A stretch of DNA of 64,000 bases. It comes from an uncultured Alphaproteobacteria bacterium (GTDB lineage Bacteria; Pseudomonadota; Alphaproteobacteria; UBA2966). The notes beneath the pieces were generated by a model. It did no database searches. It worked only from the letters and a program-made list of their open reading frames with translations, and was not told where the DNA came from. The stretch spans positions 2,192,001-2,256,000 of the forward strand of contig OY282368.1 in the NCBI GenBank assembly GCA_958295725.1, in the 5' to 3' direction. Below are positions 6,571 through 14,623 of this stretch, one piece after another. Position 1 is the first letter of the stretch. Each line of letters begins with the position of its first letter. A program made the position numbers and the translations under genes.

Positions 6571-9386
6571 TGGCCCGGACCCCGAAGAAACCTCGGCGGG
6601 TCGAGGCCCTGACCCACGGCGGGGCGCGGCGGCGCAACGTCCCGACGGCGGAGGCCCAGCCCCTGATGGCCGACGAGGACAAGGCGCCGGTCCCCCTCGC
6701 CTATGCGCGCCGCAACCGCGACCTCGACCCGCAGCTCGTCTGGCGCGGCAAGGACGAGCAGGACGAGGCCGACCTGATCGTCCAGGCGCCGCCGCTCTAC
6801 ATCCAGGAGAAGGTTCACCCCAAGGTCCTGATCGACGACCTGCTGCGCGAATCGAAGCGCCGCCGCGACGGGGCGGCCGACGACGCGCCCGACCTCTTCG
6901 CCGACTTCAACGGCCTGCCGGAGGGCGCGGCGCGGACGGAGTACTACGCCCACGACGCCAACTGGTCGAACCGGATGATCCTGGGCGACGCGCTCCAGGT
7001 CATGGGGAGCCTCGCCGAGCGCGAGGGGCTGCGCGGCAAGGTGCAGTGCGTCTACATCGACCCGCCCTACGGCATCAAGTTCAACTCCAACTTCCAGTGG
7101 TCGACGACCAGCCGCGACGTGCGCGACGGCAAGGCGGAGCACATCACCCGCGAACCGGAGCAGGTGCGGGCGTTCCGCGACACCTGGCGCGACGGCATCC
7201 ATTCGTACCTGAGCTATCTGCGCGACCGGCTGACGGCGGCCCGCGACCTGTTGACGGAAAGCGGCTCGGTGTTCGTGCAGATCGGCGACGAGAACGTGCA
7301 TCGCGTGCGGGCGGTGATGGACGAAGTGTTCGGGGAGGAGAATTTCGTTTCCCAAATCTCTTTTCGCACAACGACAGGTTTAGGAGATCAACATCTTGAT
7401 TCCTCGTGTAATTTCCTAATTTGGTACGCCAAAGATAGGAATAGAGTAAAATATAGAGAGCTATTCAGGGAAAAAGGAATGCTGGAGGACATAGGTGCGC
7501 GATATCGAAGAATAGAGATCAATCCGGTAGACCGCCGACCGATGATGGCAGTGGAGCGTAGCTTGTCCCAGCCTTTTCCCATTGGCACAAGGATATATCG
7601 ACACGATAACCTTACATCCCAGAGTGGCAGTGAAAAATCTGCTTTTGCCGTGGAATTTCAATCACTTCAATTCAAGCCGAGCAGGGGCTATTGGAAGACA
7701 AATCGTGAGGGTATGCAACGGTTGAGGCGTTCCAATCGGTTAGCCGCGCCGACATCTCGTTCGATTCAGTATGTGCGCTTTCTTGACGACTTTGCGGTAT
7801 CGAAATTCAGTAATGTATGGACCGATACTCAAACCGGAGCGTTTACCGACGACAAGATCTACGTCGTACAAACCAACACCAAGATCATCGAGCGCTGCCT
7901 CCTTATGACCACCGATCCCGGCGACTTGGTGCTCGACCCGACCTGCGGCTCCGGCACCACGGCCACCGTCGCCGAGCAATGGGGCCGCCGCTGGATCACC
8001 ATCGACACGTCCCGCGTCGCGCTGGCGCTGGCCCGCGCGCGGATCATGGGCGCGCGCTACCCGTGGTATCTGCTGGCCGACAGCCCCGAAGGCCAGCGCA
8101 AGGAAGCCGAACTCACGCGCCGCGCGCCCGCCGAGACCCCGACCGGCGGCGACGTGCGCCAGGGCTTCGTCTACGAGCGCGTCCCCCACGTCACCCTGAA
8201 GTCCATCGCCAACAACGCCGAGATCGACGTCATCTGGGAGAAATGGCAGGAGACGCTGGAGCCTCTGCGGGGAACGCTCGACGCCGCCTTGGGCGTGGCA
8301 TGGGAGGAATGGGAGGTCCCGCGCGAGGCCGGCGACGATTGGCCCGGCGCGGCGAAGGCGGCGCACGCCGCATGGTGGGAGGCCCGCATCGCCCGGCAGA
8401 AGGAGATCGACGCCTCCATCGCCGCCAAGGCCGACACCGAATATCTCTACGACAAGCCCTGTACGGACAACGGCCGCGTCCGCGTCGCCGGGCCGTTCAC
8501 CGTCGAGAGCCTGTCGCCGCACCGGATGCTGGCGGTGGACGAGAACGACGAGGTCTTCCGCAGCTTCGCCGACGGCCGGCTCGGCTACGGCGAGGCGCCG
8601 GACTTCGCCGCCACGATCCTGGAGAACCTGAAGACGGCGGGCGTCCAGCAGGCCCACAGGGAAGACCGCATCGCCTTCTCCTCCCTCGCGCCCTGGCCGG
8701 GGGAATACGTCTGCGCCGAGGGGCGCTACGTCGAGGGCGGCGGGGAGGGCGACGGCGGCGCCGGTATCGAGCGCCGCGCCGGCGTCTTCATCGGGCCGGA
8801 GTTCGGCACCGTCTCGCGCCCCGACCTCGTCGCCGCGGCGCGCGAGGCGGCGGAGGCGGGGTTCGACGTGCTGGTCGCCTGCGCCTTCAGCTACGACGTC
8901 CATTCGACCGAGTTCGAGAAGCTGGGCGGCTTCCCCGTGCTCAAGGCGCGCATGAACGCCGACCTGCACATGGCCGGCGACCTGAAGAACACCGGCAAGG
9001 GCAACCTGTTCGTCGTCTTCGGCGAACCCGACATCGACATCGAGGAGGCGGAGGACGACCGCGTCCGGGTGCGGATCAATGGCGTCGACGTCTTCCACCC
9101 CAACACCGGCGAGGTCCGCAGTGACGGCCCCGAGGGAATCGCCTGCTGGTTCGTCGACACCGACTACGACGAGGAGAGCTTCTTCGTCCGCCACGCCTAC
9201 TTCCTGGACGCCAACGACCCGTACAAGGCGCTCAAGACCACGCTCAAGGCCGAGATCGACCCGGACGCCTGGGCGACGCTGAACAGCGACGTCTCCCGCC
9301 CCTTCGACCGCCCGGCGTCGGGCCGCATCGCCGTCAAGGTCATCAACCACCTCGGCGACGAGGCGATGAAGGTGTTCCGGGTGTGA
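6570..9386 (+). CDS. Type III-like DNA methyltransferase (Mod), beta-class adenine N6
   Basis: The protein has 938 residues. D-P-P-Y (164-167) precedes D-P-T-C-G-S-G-T (456-463), the order of a beta-class amino-methyltransferase. The target recognition domain lies between them (about residues 258-428). The region after ~490 is a long C-terminal extension typical of Mod proteins that dimerise and bind Res. It probably methylates adenine at a site also read by the helicase/nuclease at 1419. The ATG overlaps the DUF1828 stop. The recognition domain is strikingly richer in A+T than the rest (for example 7441-7500 has 25 G+C of 60 bases; 8101-8160 has 48 of 60), pointing to a swapped specificity domain. 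Confidence 0.9.
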   Translation: MARTPKKPRRVEALTHGGARRRNVPTAEAQPLMADEDKAPVPLAYARRNRDLDPQLVWRGKDEQDEADLIVQAPPLYIQEKVHPKVLIDDLLRESKRRRDGAADDAPDLFADFNGLPEGAARTEYYAHDANWSNRMILGDALQVMGSLAEREGLRGKVQCVYIDPPYGIKFNSNFQWSTTSRDVRDGKAEHITREPEQVRAFRDTWRDGIHSYLSYLRDRLTAARDLLTESGSVFVQIGDENVHRVRAVMDEVFGEENFVSQISFRTTTGLGDQHLDSSCNFLIWYAKDRNRVKYRELFREKGMLEDIGARYRRIEINPVDRRPMMAVERSLSQPFPIGTRIYRHDNLTSQSGSEKSAFAVEFQSLQFKPSRGYWKTNREGMQRLRRSNRLAAPTSRSIQYVRFLDDFAVSKFSNVWTDTQTGAFTDDKIYVVQTNTKIIERCLLMTTDPGDLVLDPTCGSGTTATVAEQWGRRWITIDTSRVALALARARIMGARYPWYLLADSPEGQRKEAELTRRAPAETPTGGDVRQGFVYERVPHVTLKSIANNAEIDVIWEKWQETLEPLRGTLDAALGVAWEEWEVPREAGDDWPGAAKAAHAAWWEARIARQKEIDASIAAKADTEYLYDKPCTDNGRVRVAGPFTVESLSPHRMLAVDENDEVFRSFADGRLGYGEAPDFAATILENLKTAGVQQAHREDRIAFSSLAPWPGEYVCAEGRYVEGGGEGDGGAGIERRAGVFIGPEFGTVSRPDLVAAAREAAEAGFDVLVACAFSYDVHSTEFEKLGGFPVLKARMNADLHMAGDLKNTGKGNLFVVFGEPDIDIEEAEDDRVRVRINGVDVFHPNTGEVRSDGPEGIACWFVDTDYDEESFFVRHAYFLDANDPYKALKTTLKAEIDPDAWATLNSDVSRPFDRPASGRIAVKVINHLGDEAMKVFRV
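6607..6671 (+). repeat. Direct repeat, copy 2, inside the methyltransferase gene
   Basis: Identical over 65 bases to 5658-5722. This copy is part of the intact reading frame, so it is taken as the parent of the truncated copy upstream. Confidence 0.9.
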
Positions 9387-9476
9387 GCGAGGGACACGCC
9401 CGGCGCCTCCATGCGCCGGCTGCGGTGGTTATGGTAGAGTCGCGTTCGATAACCGGCCGAGGAAGGTAGCGTCGTC

Positions 9477-10589
9477 ATGTCCGAGGAGCCGAACGGCCGC
9501 CTGCATCTCCCCAGCCTGTCGATCCGTGGGCTCCGAGGAATCGGGGAACTCGACATCCCGCGCCTGGGCCGCGTCACCCTGCTCGCCGGAAAGAACGGCG
9601 TCGGCAAGACAACCGTGATCGAGGCGGTCCGGGTCTACGCGTCGCGGGGTCGGGAGCGCGTGCTGTCCGCGCTGTTGAACAGGCACGAGGAATTCGCGCC
9701 CGCTATCGACGAGGACGACAATAGAACGTTCGTGTTCGATCCCGCGGCGCTGTTTCACGGCCGCGACGTGCCGCCGAACTCCTGCATCGAGATCGGACCG
9801 GGAGATGGTTCGAGCGACGGCAATCTCAGGATCGAGGCGGTGGTCGCGAACGCGGAACAAGCAGCTCGTATGGAGAGTCAGTGCCGTGGCACCCCTCCGT
9901 TAGTAATGGAAATTTCGTTTGCGAACCGCAAGCAAACGATACCTTGGTTTTTCTTACACTATATCCGTTACACCGGATTTGCCGACGACCGGGAAGAACT
10001 GCCGCCGGAACTGAACTGTCGGTCGCTGGGTCCGGGTCTGCCGAATAACAACGAGGTGTCCGAGCTCTGGGACGAGGTCGCCCTGACGGACGATGAGGAC
10101 CGCGCGGTCCAGGCATTGAACCTCGTGCTCGACGGCAAGGTGGACCGGGTGACGATGATCGGGGATCGTCAACGGGTCCCCAACGATTACGGTCGGCGGG
10201 TCGTCGTGAAGTTTCGGGACCGCGACAGGCCGATGCCGTTGCGGAGCCTCGGCGACGGCGCGGCGCGCCTGTTCGGGGTGGCCCTCGCCCTCGCCAGCAG
10301 CCGGAACGGGTTTCTGGTCATCGACGAGGCGGAGAACGGCATCCATCATTCGGTGCACGAAGCCTTCTGGCGCATGGTCCTGCGGACGGCGGAGGAGAAC
10401 GACATACAGGTCTTCGCCGCCACGCATAGCTTCGATTGCGTGCGGGGGTTCGCGCGCGCCACCGTCGACTCCCCGGACTGCGAGGGCGTTCTCGTGCGTC
10501 TGGAACGGGAAGACGAGCGGACCCGCGCCGTTGTGTACTCGGAGTCGGCGCTCGAAACCGCGGCCGAGCAGGGCATCGAGGTCCGTTAG
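9477..10589 (+). CDS. AAA/ABC-type ATPase of a defence pair (OLD/AriA-like)
   Basis: The protein has 370 residues. Walker A is GKNGVGKT (38-45), followed by an insertion-rich middle. Walker B is F-L-V-I-D-E-A-E-N-G-I-H near 280, and A-T-H-S-F-D-C follows as the sensor segment. This is the SMC/RecF-like head seen in OLD, AriA of PARIS, and similar anti-phage ATPases. The next gene, 11 bases downstream, encodes a TOPRIM-like DUF3226 protein, the usual partner in split OLD-type systems. A GGAAGG lies before the ATG. The central part around 9880-9990 is richer in A+T than the flanks. Confidence 0.8.
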   Translation: MSEEPNGRLHLPSLSIRGLRGIGELDIPRLGRVTLLAGKNGVGKTTVIEAVRVYASRGRERVLSALLNRHEEFAPAIDEDDNRTFVFDPAALFHGRDVPPNSCIEIGPGDGSSDGNLRIEAVVANAEQAARMESQCRGTPPLVMEISFANRKQTIPWFFLHYIRYTGFADDREELPPELNCRSLGPGLPNNNEVSELWDEVALTDDEDRAVQALNLVLDGKVDRVTMIGDRQRVPNDYGRRVVVKFRDRDRPMPLRSLGDGAARLFGVALALASSRNGFLVIDEAENGIHHSVHEAFWRMVLRTAEENDIQVFAATHSFDCVRGFARATVDSPDCEGVLVRLEREDERTRAVVYSESALETAAEQGIEVR

Positions 10590-10600
10590 GCGGGCGCGGC

Positions 10601-11212
10601 GTGGACCAACCGCCCAAGGTCCTGCTTGTCGAGGGACAGAACGACAGGCACATCGTCCGGCATCTTCGAGGACGATTCGGGTCGTTGTCACCGTTCTGCA
10701 TCCGGGACAAAGGCAATATCGACGAGCTGCTCAAGGCCATCGAGCCTGAAATCAGGGTCCCCGGACGCGAGGCCGTCGGTATCGTCGCGGACGCGAACGA
10801 CAGCTTGGCTGACCGTTGGCGCGCCGTCTCGGACCGGCTGCGGGGAGCGGGCATGAATATCGAAATGTCCGACGCCCCAAGCCCCGACGGTACGATCGTG
10901 GACGGCCCGCCTCGCGTCGGCGTCTGGCTGATGCCCGACAACCAAGCGACCGGCGAGCTCGAGGACTTCGTGCAAGAGATGATCCCGCAAGACGACCCTG
11001 TTTGGCCTCTGGCCCAAAGATACGTTCAGGATATCCCGGGAGGAGCGAGGAAATTCTCGCCCAAGAAGACGAGCCGGGCCGAGCTCCATGCCTGGCTGGC
11101 GACGAGAGAGGAGCCCGGCTTCATGGGATCGGCCATCGGGCGCGGAGACCTGAAAACCGATGGAGATCTCTGCTCGGGTTTCCTCGCATGGCTCGAAAGG
11201 CTGTTCGGATGA
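10601..11212 (+). CDS. DUF3226 TOPRIM-like protein, partner of the upstream ATPase
   Basis: The protein has 203 residues starting at a GTG placed 11 bases after the ATPase stop. It opens with the TOPRIM-like strand and acid L-L-V-E-G-Q-N-D (Glu11) and later has G-I-V-A-D-A-N-D-S, supplying the D-x-D acids of this metal-binding fold. DUF3226 proteins are predicted nucleases or nuclease-like regulators. By analogy with AriA/AriB of PARIS, the ATPase may hold and release this effector when it senses a phage product, but that is inference. Confidence 0.75.
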   Translation: MDQPPKVLLVEGQNDRHIVRHLRGRFGSLSPFCIRDKGNIDELLKAIEPEIRVPGREAVGIVADANDSLADRWRAVSDRLRGAGMNIEMSDAPSPDGTIVDGPPRVGVWLMPDNQATGELEDFVQEMIPQDDPVWPLAQRYVQDIPGGARKFSPKKTSRAELHAWLATREEPGFMGSAIGRGDLKTDGDLCSGFLAWLERLFG

Positions 11213-11322
11213 CGGCGGGCTCCGACCGGCGCCGACCTCCGAGACGGGACGAACCGGTATCCCGGTCCGCCGTATCGGCCGTCCGGTCCACGAGGCGTTA
11301 AAGGTATTCCGGGTTCAAGGCC

Positions 11323-12450
11323 ATGCCCGCGCTGGACTGGATCACCGTCGAAGGCTTCAAGAGCATCGCGCGTATCGAGCGGCTCGAGCTTCGCCCGATC
11401 AACGTGCTGATCGGGCCGAACGGATCGGGGAAATCTAATTTCATCGGCGTTTTCTCGTTCCTGAACGCCATCCGGAACGGCACTCTCGGAAACTACGTCG
11501 CGCGCGCGGGCGGTGCCGAGAGAGTGTTGCATTTCGGTTCGAAGGAGACGCCAACGCTTGCCATTCGTGTCTCGTTCGGTAACGAAAGTAATCAATATAA
11601 AATCGAACTCGAACCCGACGAGTCGGATGGAATGTATCCCTCTGCGGAGACGGTGTATTTCTGGATAAAAAGCCAGCATCCCGGACCATATGAAAGTTCT
11701 CTTCCCCGACGTGATGGTGAGGCGGGAATCAGTCGCTCGAAGATCGAAGACAAAGTTGCCCAATACGTTCGATACTATCTCGATCGTTGGATTCATTATC
11801 AATTCCACGATACGAGCGCCGCGTCGCCCATGAAGAAGACGGCGGACGTGAACGACAATCGGCGTTTGCGTTCCAATGGCTCCAATCTCGCCGCTTTTCT
11901 CTATCTTCTTCGTGAAACGTACGAGGAAGAGTACGGCATGATCCGACGCACGGTGCGGCTTGCGATGCCCTTCCTCGAAGACTTCGTCCTGAAGCCGTCG
12001 GCGTTGAACGAAGACAAGATCCGTCTGGAATGGCGGCATAGGGGCTCGGACGCCTATTTCGACGCGTCCTCCCTCTCCGACGGCACCTTGCGGTTCATCG
12101 CCCTGGCGACGCTACTGCTCCAACCGAAGTCCCTTCGGCCCTCGGTCATTCTCCTGGACGAGCCGGAGCTGGGGTTGCACCCCTACGCGATCACGCTCCT
12201 CGCCTCGCTCGTCAGGCGGGCCTCGACCGACACCCAGGTCATCCTCGCCACGCAATCGTCCCTATTGCTGGACCACTTCGGCCCGGAAGACGTGCTCGTC
12301 GCCGATCGCGTGAACGGCGCGACCGAGTTCAGAAGGCTGGAATCCGAAGATCTGAAGGAATGGCTGAGCGATTACAGCCTCGGTCAACTCTGGGAGAAGA
12401 ACGAGCTCGGCGGCCGCCCCAGTCCCGAAAGCGAGAGCGAAATGGGATGA
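11323..12450 (+). CDS. Second RecF/AAA_21-type ATPase of a defence pair
   Basis: The protein has 375 residues. Walker A is GPNGSGKS (31-38), the signature-like S-L-S-D-G-T-L-R-F precedes Walker B V-I-L-L-D-E-P-E-L-G-L-H-P, and A-T-Q-S-S-L-L-L-D follows. This order is typical of RecF-like AAA_21 ATPases paired with DUF4276 proteins. The last bases (ATGGGATGA) contain the start of the next gene, so the two are translationally coupled. Codons between about 11570 and 11960 are visibly more A+T-rich than the ends, which keep the island's GC bias. This suggests that the variable middle was exchanged. Confidence 0.8.
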   Translation: MPALDWITVEGFKSIARIERLELRPINVLIGPNGSGKSNFIGVFSFLNAIRNGTLGNYVARAGGAERVLHFGSKETPTLAIRVSFGNESNQYKIELEPDESDGMYPSAETVYFWIKSQHPGPYESSLPRRDGEAGISRSKIEDKVAQYVRYYLDRWIHYQFHDTSAASPMKKTADVNDNRRLRSNGSNLAAFLYLLRETYEEEYGMIRRTVRLAMPFLEDFVLKPSALNEDKIRLEWRHRGSDAYFDASSLSDGTLRFIALATLLLQPKSLRPSVILLDEPELGLHPYAITLLASLVRRASTDTQVILATQSSLLLDHFGPEDVLVADRVNGATEFRRLESEDLKEWLSDYSLGQLWEKNELGGRPSPESESEMG

Positions 12451-13139
12451 CCCGCCTGCTGGTCCACGTGGAAGGCCAGACGGAGGAGAGCTTCGTCAAC
12501 GAAGTGCTGGCGCCGCACCTTCAAGGCCGTGGTTTCTTGTCGGTCTCCGCCCGTTTGCTCGGAAACGCGCGTCGGCGCGATCGGCGCGGCGGAATCAAGG
12601 GCTGGCTGTCCGTGCGGACGGACATCGTGCGCCATCTGCGGCAGGACCGCGATTGTATCGTCACCACGATGGTCGATTACTACGGGCTGCCGGGCGGTGG
12701 TCCCGGCGCCTGGCCGGGCCGCGGTGGCGCCGCCGCGCGCGGCGTTTTCGGGAAGGCCGCCGCCGTCGAGGACGCGCTTGCGCAGGATATCGGGCAGGAG
12801 ATGGGCTGCGACTTCGATCACCGTCGCTTCATCCCCTATGTGGTGATGCACGAGTTCGAGGCGCTGCTCTTCAGCGATTGCGACCGGTTTGGCGCGGGAA
12901 TCGGCCGACCGAATCTGGCGCCGCGTTTCCAGGCGATCCGGGACTCTTTCCAGACTCCGGAAGAAATCGATGATTCCCCGCTGACGGCGCCTTCCAAGCG
13001 CGTCGAAGGGATCGTGCCCGGCTACCAGAAAGCGTTGTATGGACCGCTCGCGGCGCTGGAGATCGGTCTTTCCCAAATGCGCGGGGACTGCCCGCTATTC
13101 GCGGATTGGTTGAAGCGCCTGGAGGTGTGCGCGGGATAG
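12447..13139 (+). CDS. DUF4276 (TOPRIM-fold) protein, partner of the second ATPase
   Basis: The protein has 230 residues. The N-terminus L-L-V-H-V-E-G-Q-T-E-E-S-F carries the conserved acids of DUF4276, and M-H-E-F-E-A-L-L-F-S-D in the middle is another hallmark of the family. Its ATG overlaps the ATPase stop by four bases (ATGA). DUF4276 is thought to adopt a TOPRIM-like fold and is regularly encoded with RecF-like ATPases in defence islands. No tested function is known to me. It converges with the carboxyltransferase gene on the opposite strand, 18 bases away. Confidence 0.78.
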   Translation: MTRLLVHVEGQTEESFVNEVLAPHLQGRGFLSVSARLLGNARRRDRRGGIKGWLSVRTDIVRHLRQDRDCIVTTMVDYYGLPGGGPGAWPGRGGAAARGVFGKAAAVEDALAQDIGQEMGCDFDHRRFIPYVVMHEFEALLFSDCDRFGAGIGRPNLAPRFQAIRDSFQTPEEIDDSPLTAPSKRVEGIVPGYQKALYGPLAALEIGLSQMRGDCPLFADWLKRLEVCAG

Positions 13140-13157
13140 TGCGGCCGACTTGCCCCC

Positions 13158-14621
13158 CTACGCCGCGCGCGACTCCACGGCGATCTCGACGTCGCCCTGG
13201 CGGATGAACACCCGCGTGCCGCGCTTCATGTCGCGGGCGGCCTTGAGCATCCCGACGAACGACGACGTGAGGATCGGCGGCAGCGGCGCCACCGGGTCGC
13301 CCGACAGCGCCGCCTCGCAGATCTCCTCGGCGAACGAATAGCGCAGGAACCGCTCCTCGTCCGACATGCCCGGATACCGGGCGCGCAGGCGGCCCACGGC
13401 GGGCTCCGGCTCGGGCGCCTTCAGGGGGATGCGCTTCGAGCCGCGCTCGACGATGCGGTCCATGACGTCCGGGTCGACCGGCGCCAGGTGCTTGCCGAAA
13501 TGGCCGAGCGCGTACTTCTTCACCTCGTCCGGGACCACGGCGTAGCGCTCGTCGTGGATGGCGTTGAGCGTTCCCTGCACCACCAGGAACTGGGCGAACG
13601 GCGTCACCTGTATCGGCCAGCCCAGGTCCTCCCGCACCCGCCCGCACTCCTCGAGGACGTGCGGCAGCTTGTGCTCCAGACCGGCCTCCCGGAGCTGGGA
13701 GGTCAGGTTCGAGAGCACGCCGCCGGGTATCTGGTGGTCGAAGTGCGCGAGATCGAAGTCCCGCGGCTCCCCCGCCGGCTTGTCGTGCAGGAAGGCCTGC
13801 TCCTCGAAGTGGCGCTCGATCTCCTCCACCGCCGCGTCGTTCACTTCCACGTCGTAGCCCGCGTGGCGGAGGTTGCGGACGGTCGTCCGCACCGACGGCG
13901 GCGCGTTGCCGTCGGCCACCGGCGCGACGCAGCAATAGAGGTTGTCGACGCCGTGCCGGACGGCCTCCAGGTACGTCCGCTGCGGCAGCCCGACGAGCGC
14001 GTGCATGTGCAGGCCGAGCGGCATGTCGCCGATCTCCCGCTTGAGCGCCGGCACCAGGGTGGCGGCCCGTTCCGGGGTCAGCACGCCGCTCGCGTCCTCG
14101 ATGATGAGCTCCTCGACCCCGGCGCGGTCGATGATCTCGCGCGCCTTGGCGACGTACATCTCGTCGGTGTGGACGGGGCTGACGCTGTAGAGCAGCCAGT
14201 GCCCGATGCGGGCGCCGTGGGCCTTGGCGCTCAGGAGCTGGGGGACCGTGTTGTCGTAGTCGTGGAGGCCGTCGAAGGCGAACACCCGGTCGACGCCGTT
14301 CCGCGCCAGCAGCTCGCCCCACAGCTCGTTGACGTCGACCGGCTGGCGGTCGAAGTTGAGGGCGCAGTTGCTGCGCATGATCGTCTGGAAGGGCCGCGAG
14401 ATGCGGCGGCGGAGCTCGCGGATGCGGGTCCACGGGTTCTCGCCGATGAACCTCATGCAGGCGTCGAACTGGACCGCCCCGATCATCTCGACGACCCAGA
14501 ACCCGGAGCGGTCGAAGGCGTCCGCCGCCGGCAGCATCATCGCCGTCGGCATCCGCGTCGCCCACAGGCACTGATGGCCGTCGCGCAGCGTGGTGTCGAC
14601 GATGCGGACGGTGCGCGCCAC
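13158..14621 (-). CDS. Carboxyltransferase-like protein (pyruvate carboxylase CT/HMGL fold), copy B
   Basis: The protein has 487 residues starting at a GTG two bases after the stop of copy A. V-D-T-T-L-R-D-G-H-Q with A-T-R-M marks the HMGL/pyruvate-carboxylase carboxyltransferase barrel, and L-H-M-H supplies the metal-binding His pair. The lysine that is carbamylated in true carboxyltransferases (K of K-D-M-A-G) is Glu here (I-E-D-A-S-G). The C-terminal half resembles the PYC_OADA domain. It is encoded with copy A and a biotin carrier protein. The substrate is unknown; no biotin carboxylase gene is in the window. Confidence 0.7.
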   Translation of the reverse strand: MARTVRIVDTTLRDGHQCLWATRMPTAMMLPAADAFDRSGFWVVEMIGAVQFDACMRFIGENPWTRIRELRRRISRPFQTIMRSNCALNFDRQPVDVNELWGELLARNGVDRVFAFDGLHDYDNTVPQLLSAKAHGARIGHWLLYSVSPVHTDEMYVAKAREIIDRAGVEELIIEDASGVLTPERAATLVPALKREIGDMPLGLHMHALVGLPQRTYLEAVRHGVDNLYCCVAPVADGNAPPSVRTTVRNLRHAGYDVEVNDAAVEEIERHFEEQAFLHDKPAGEPRDFDLAHFDHQIPGGVLSNLTSQLREAGLEHKLPHVLEECGRVREDLGWPIQVTPFAQFLVVQGTLNAIHDERYAVVPDEVKKYALGHFGKHLAPVDPDVMDRIVERGSKRIPLKAPEPEPAVGRLRARYPGMSDEERFLRYSFAEEICEAALSGDPVAPLPPILTSSFVGMLKAARDMKRGTRVFIRQGDVEIAVESRAA

Positions 14622-14623
14622 GG

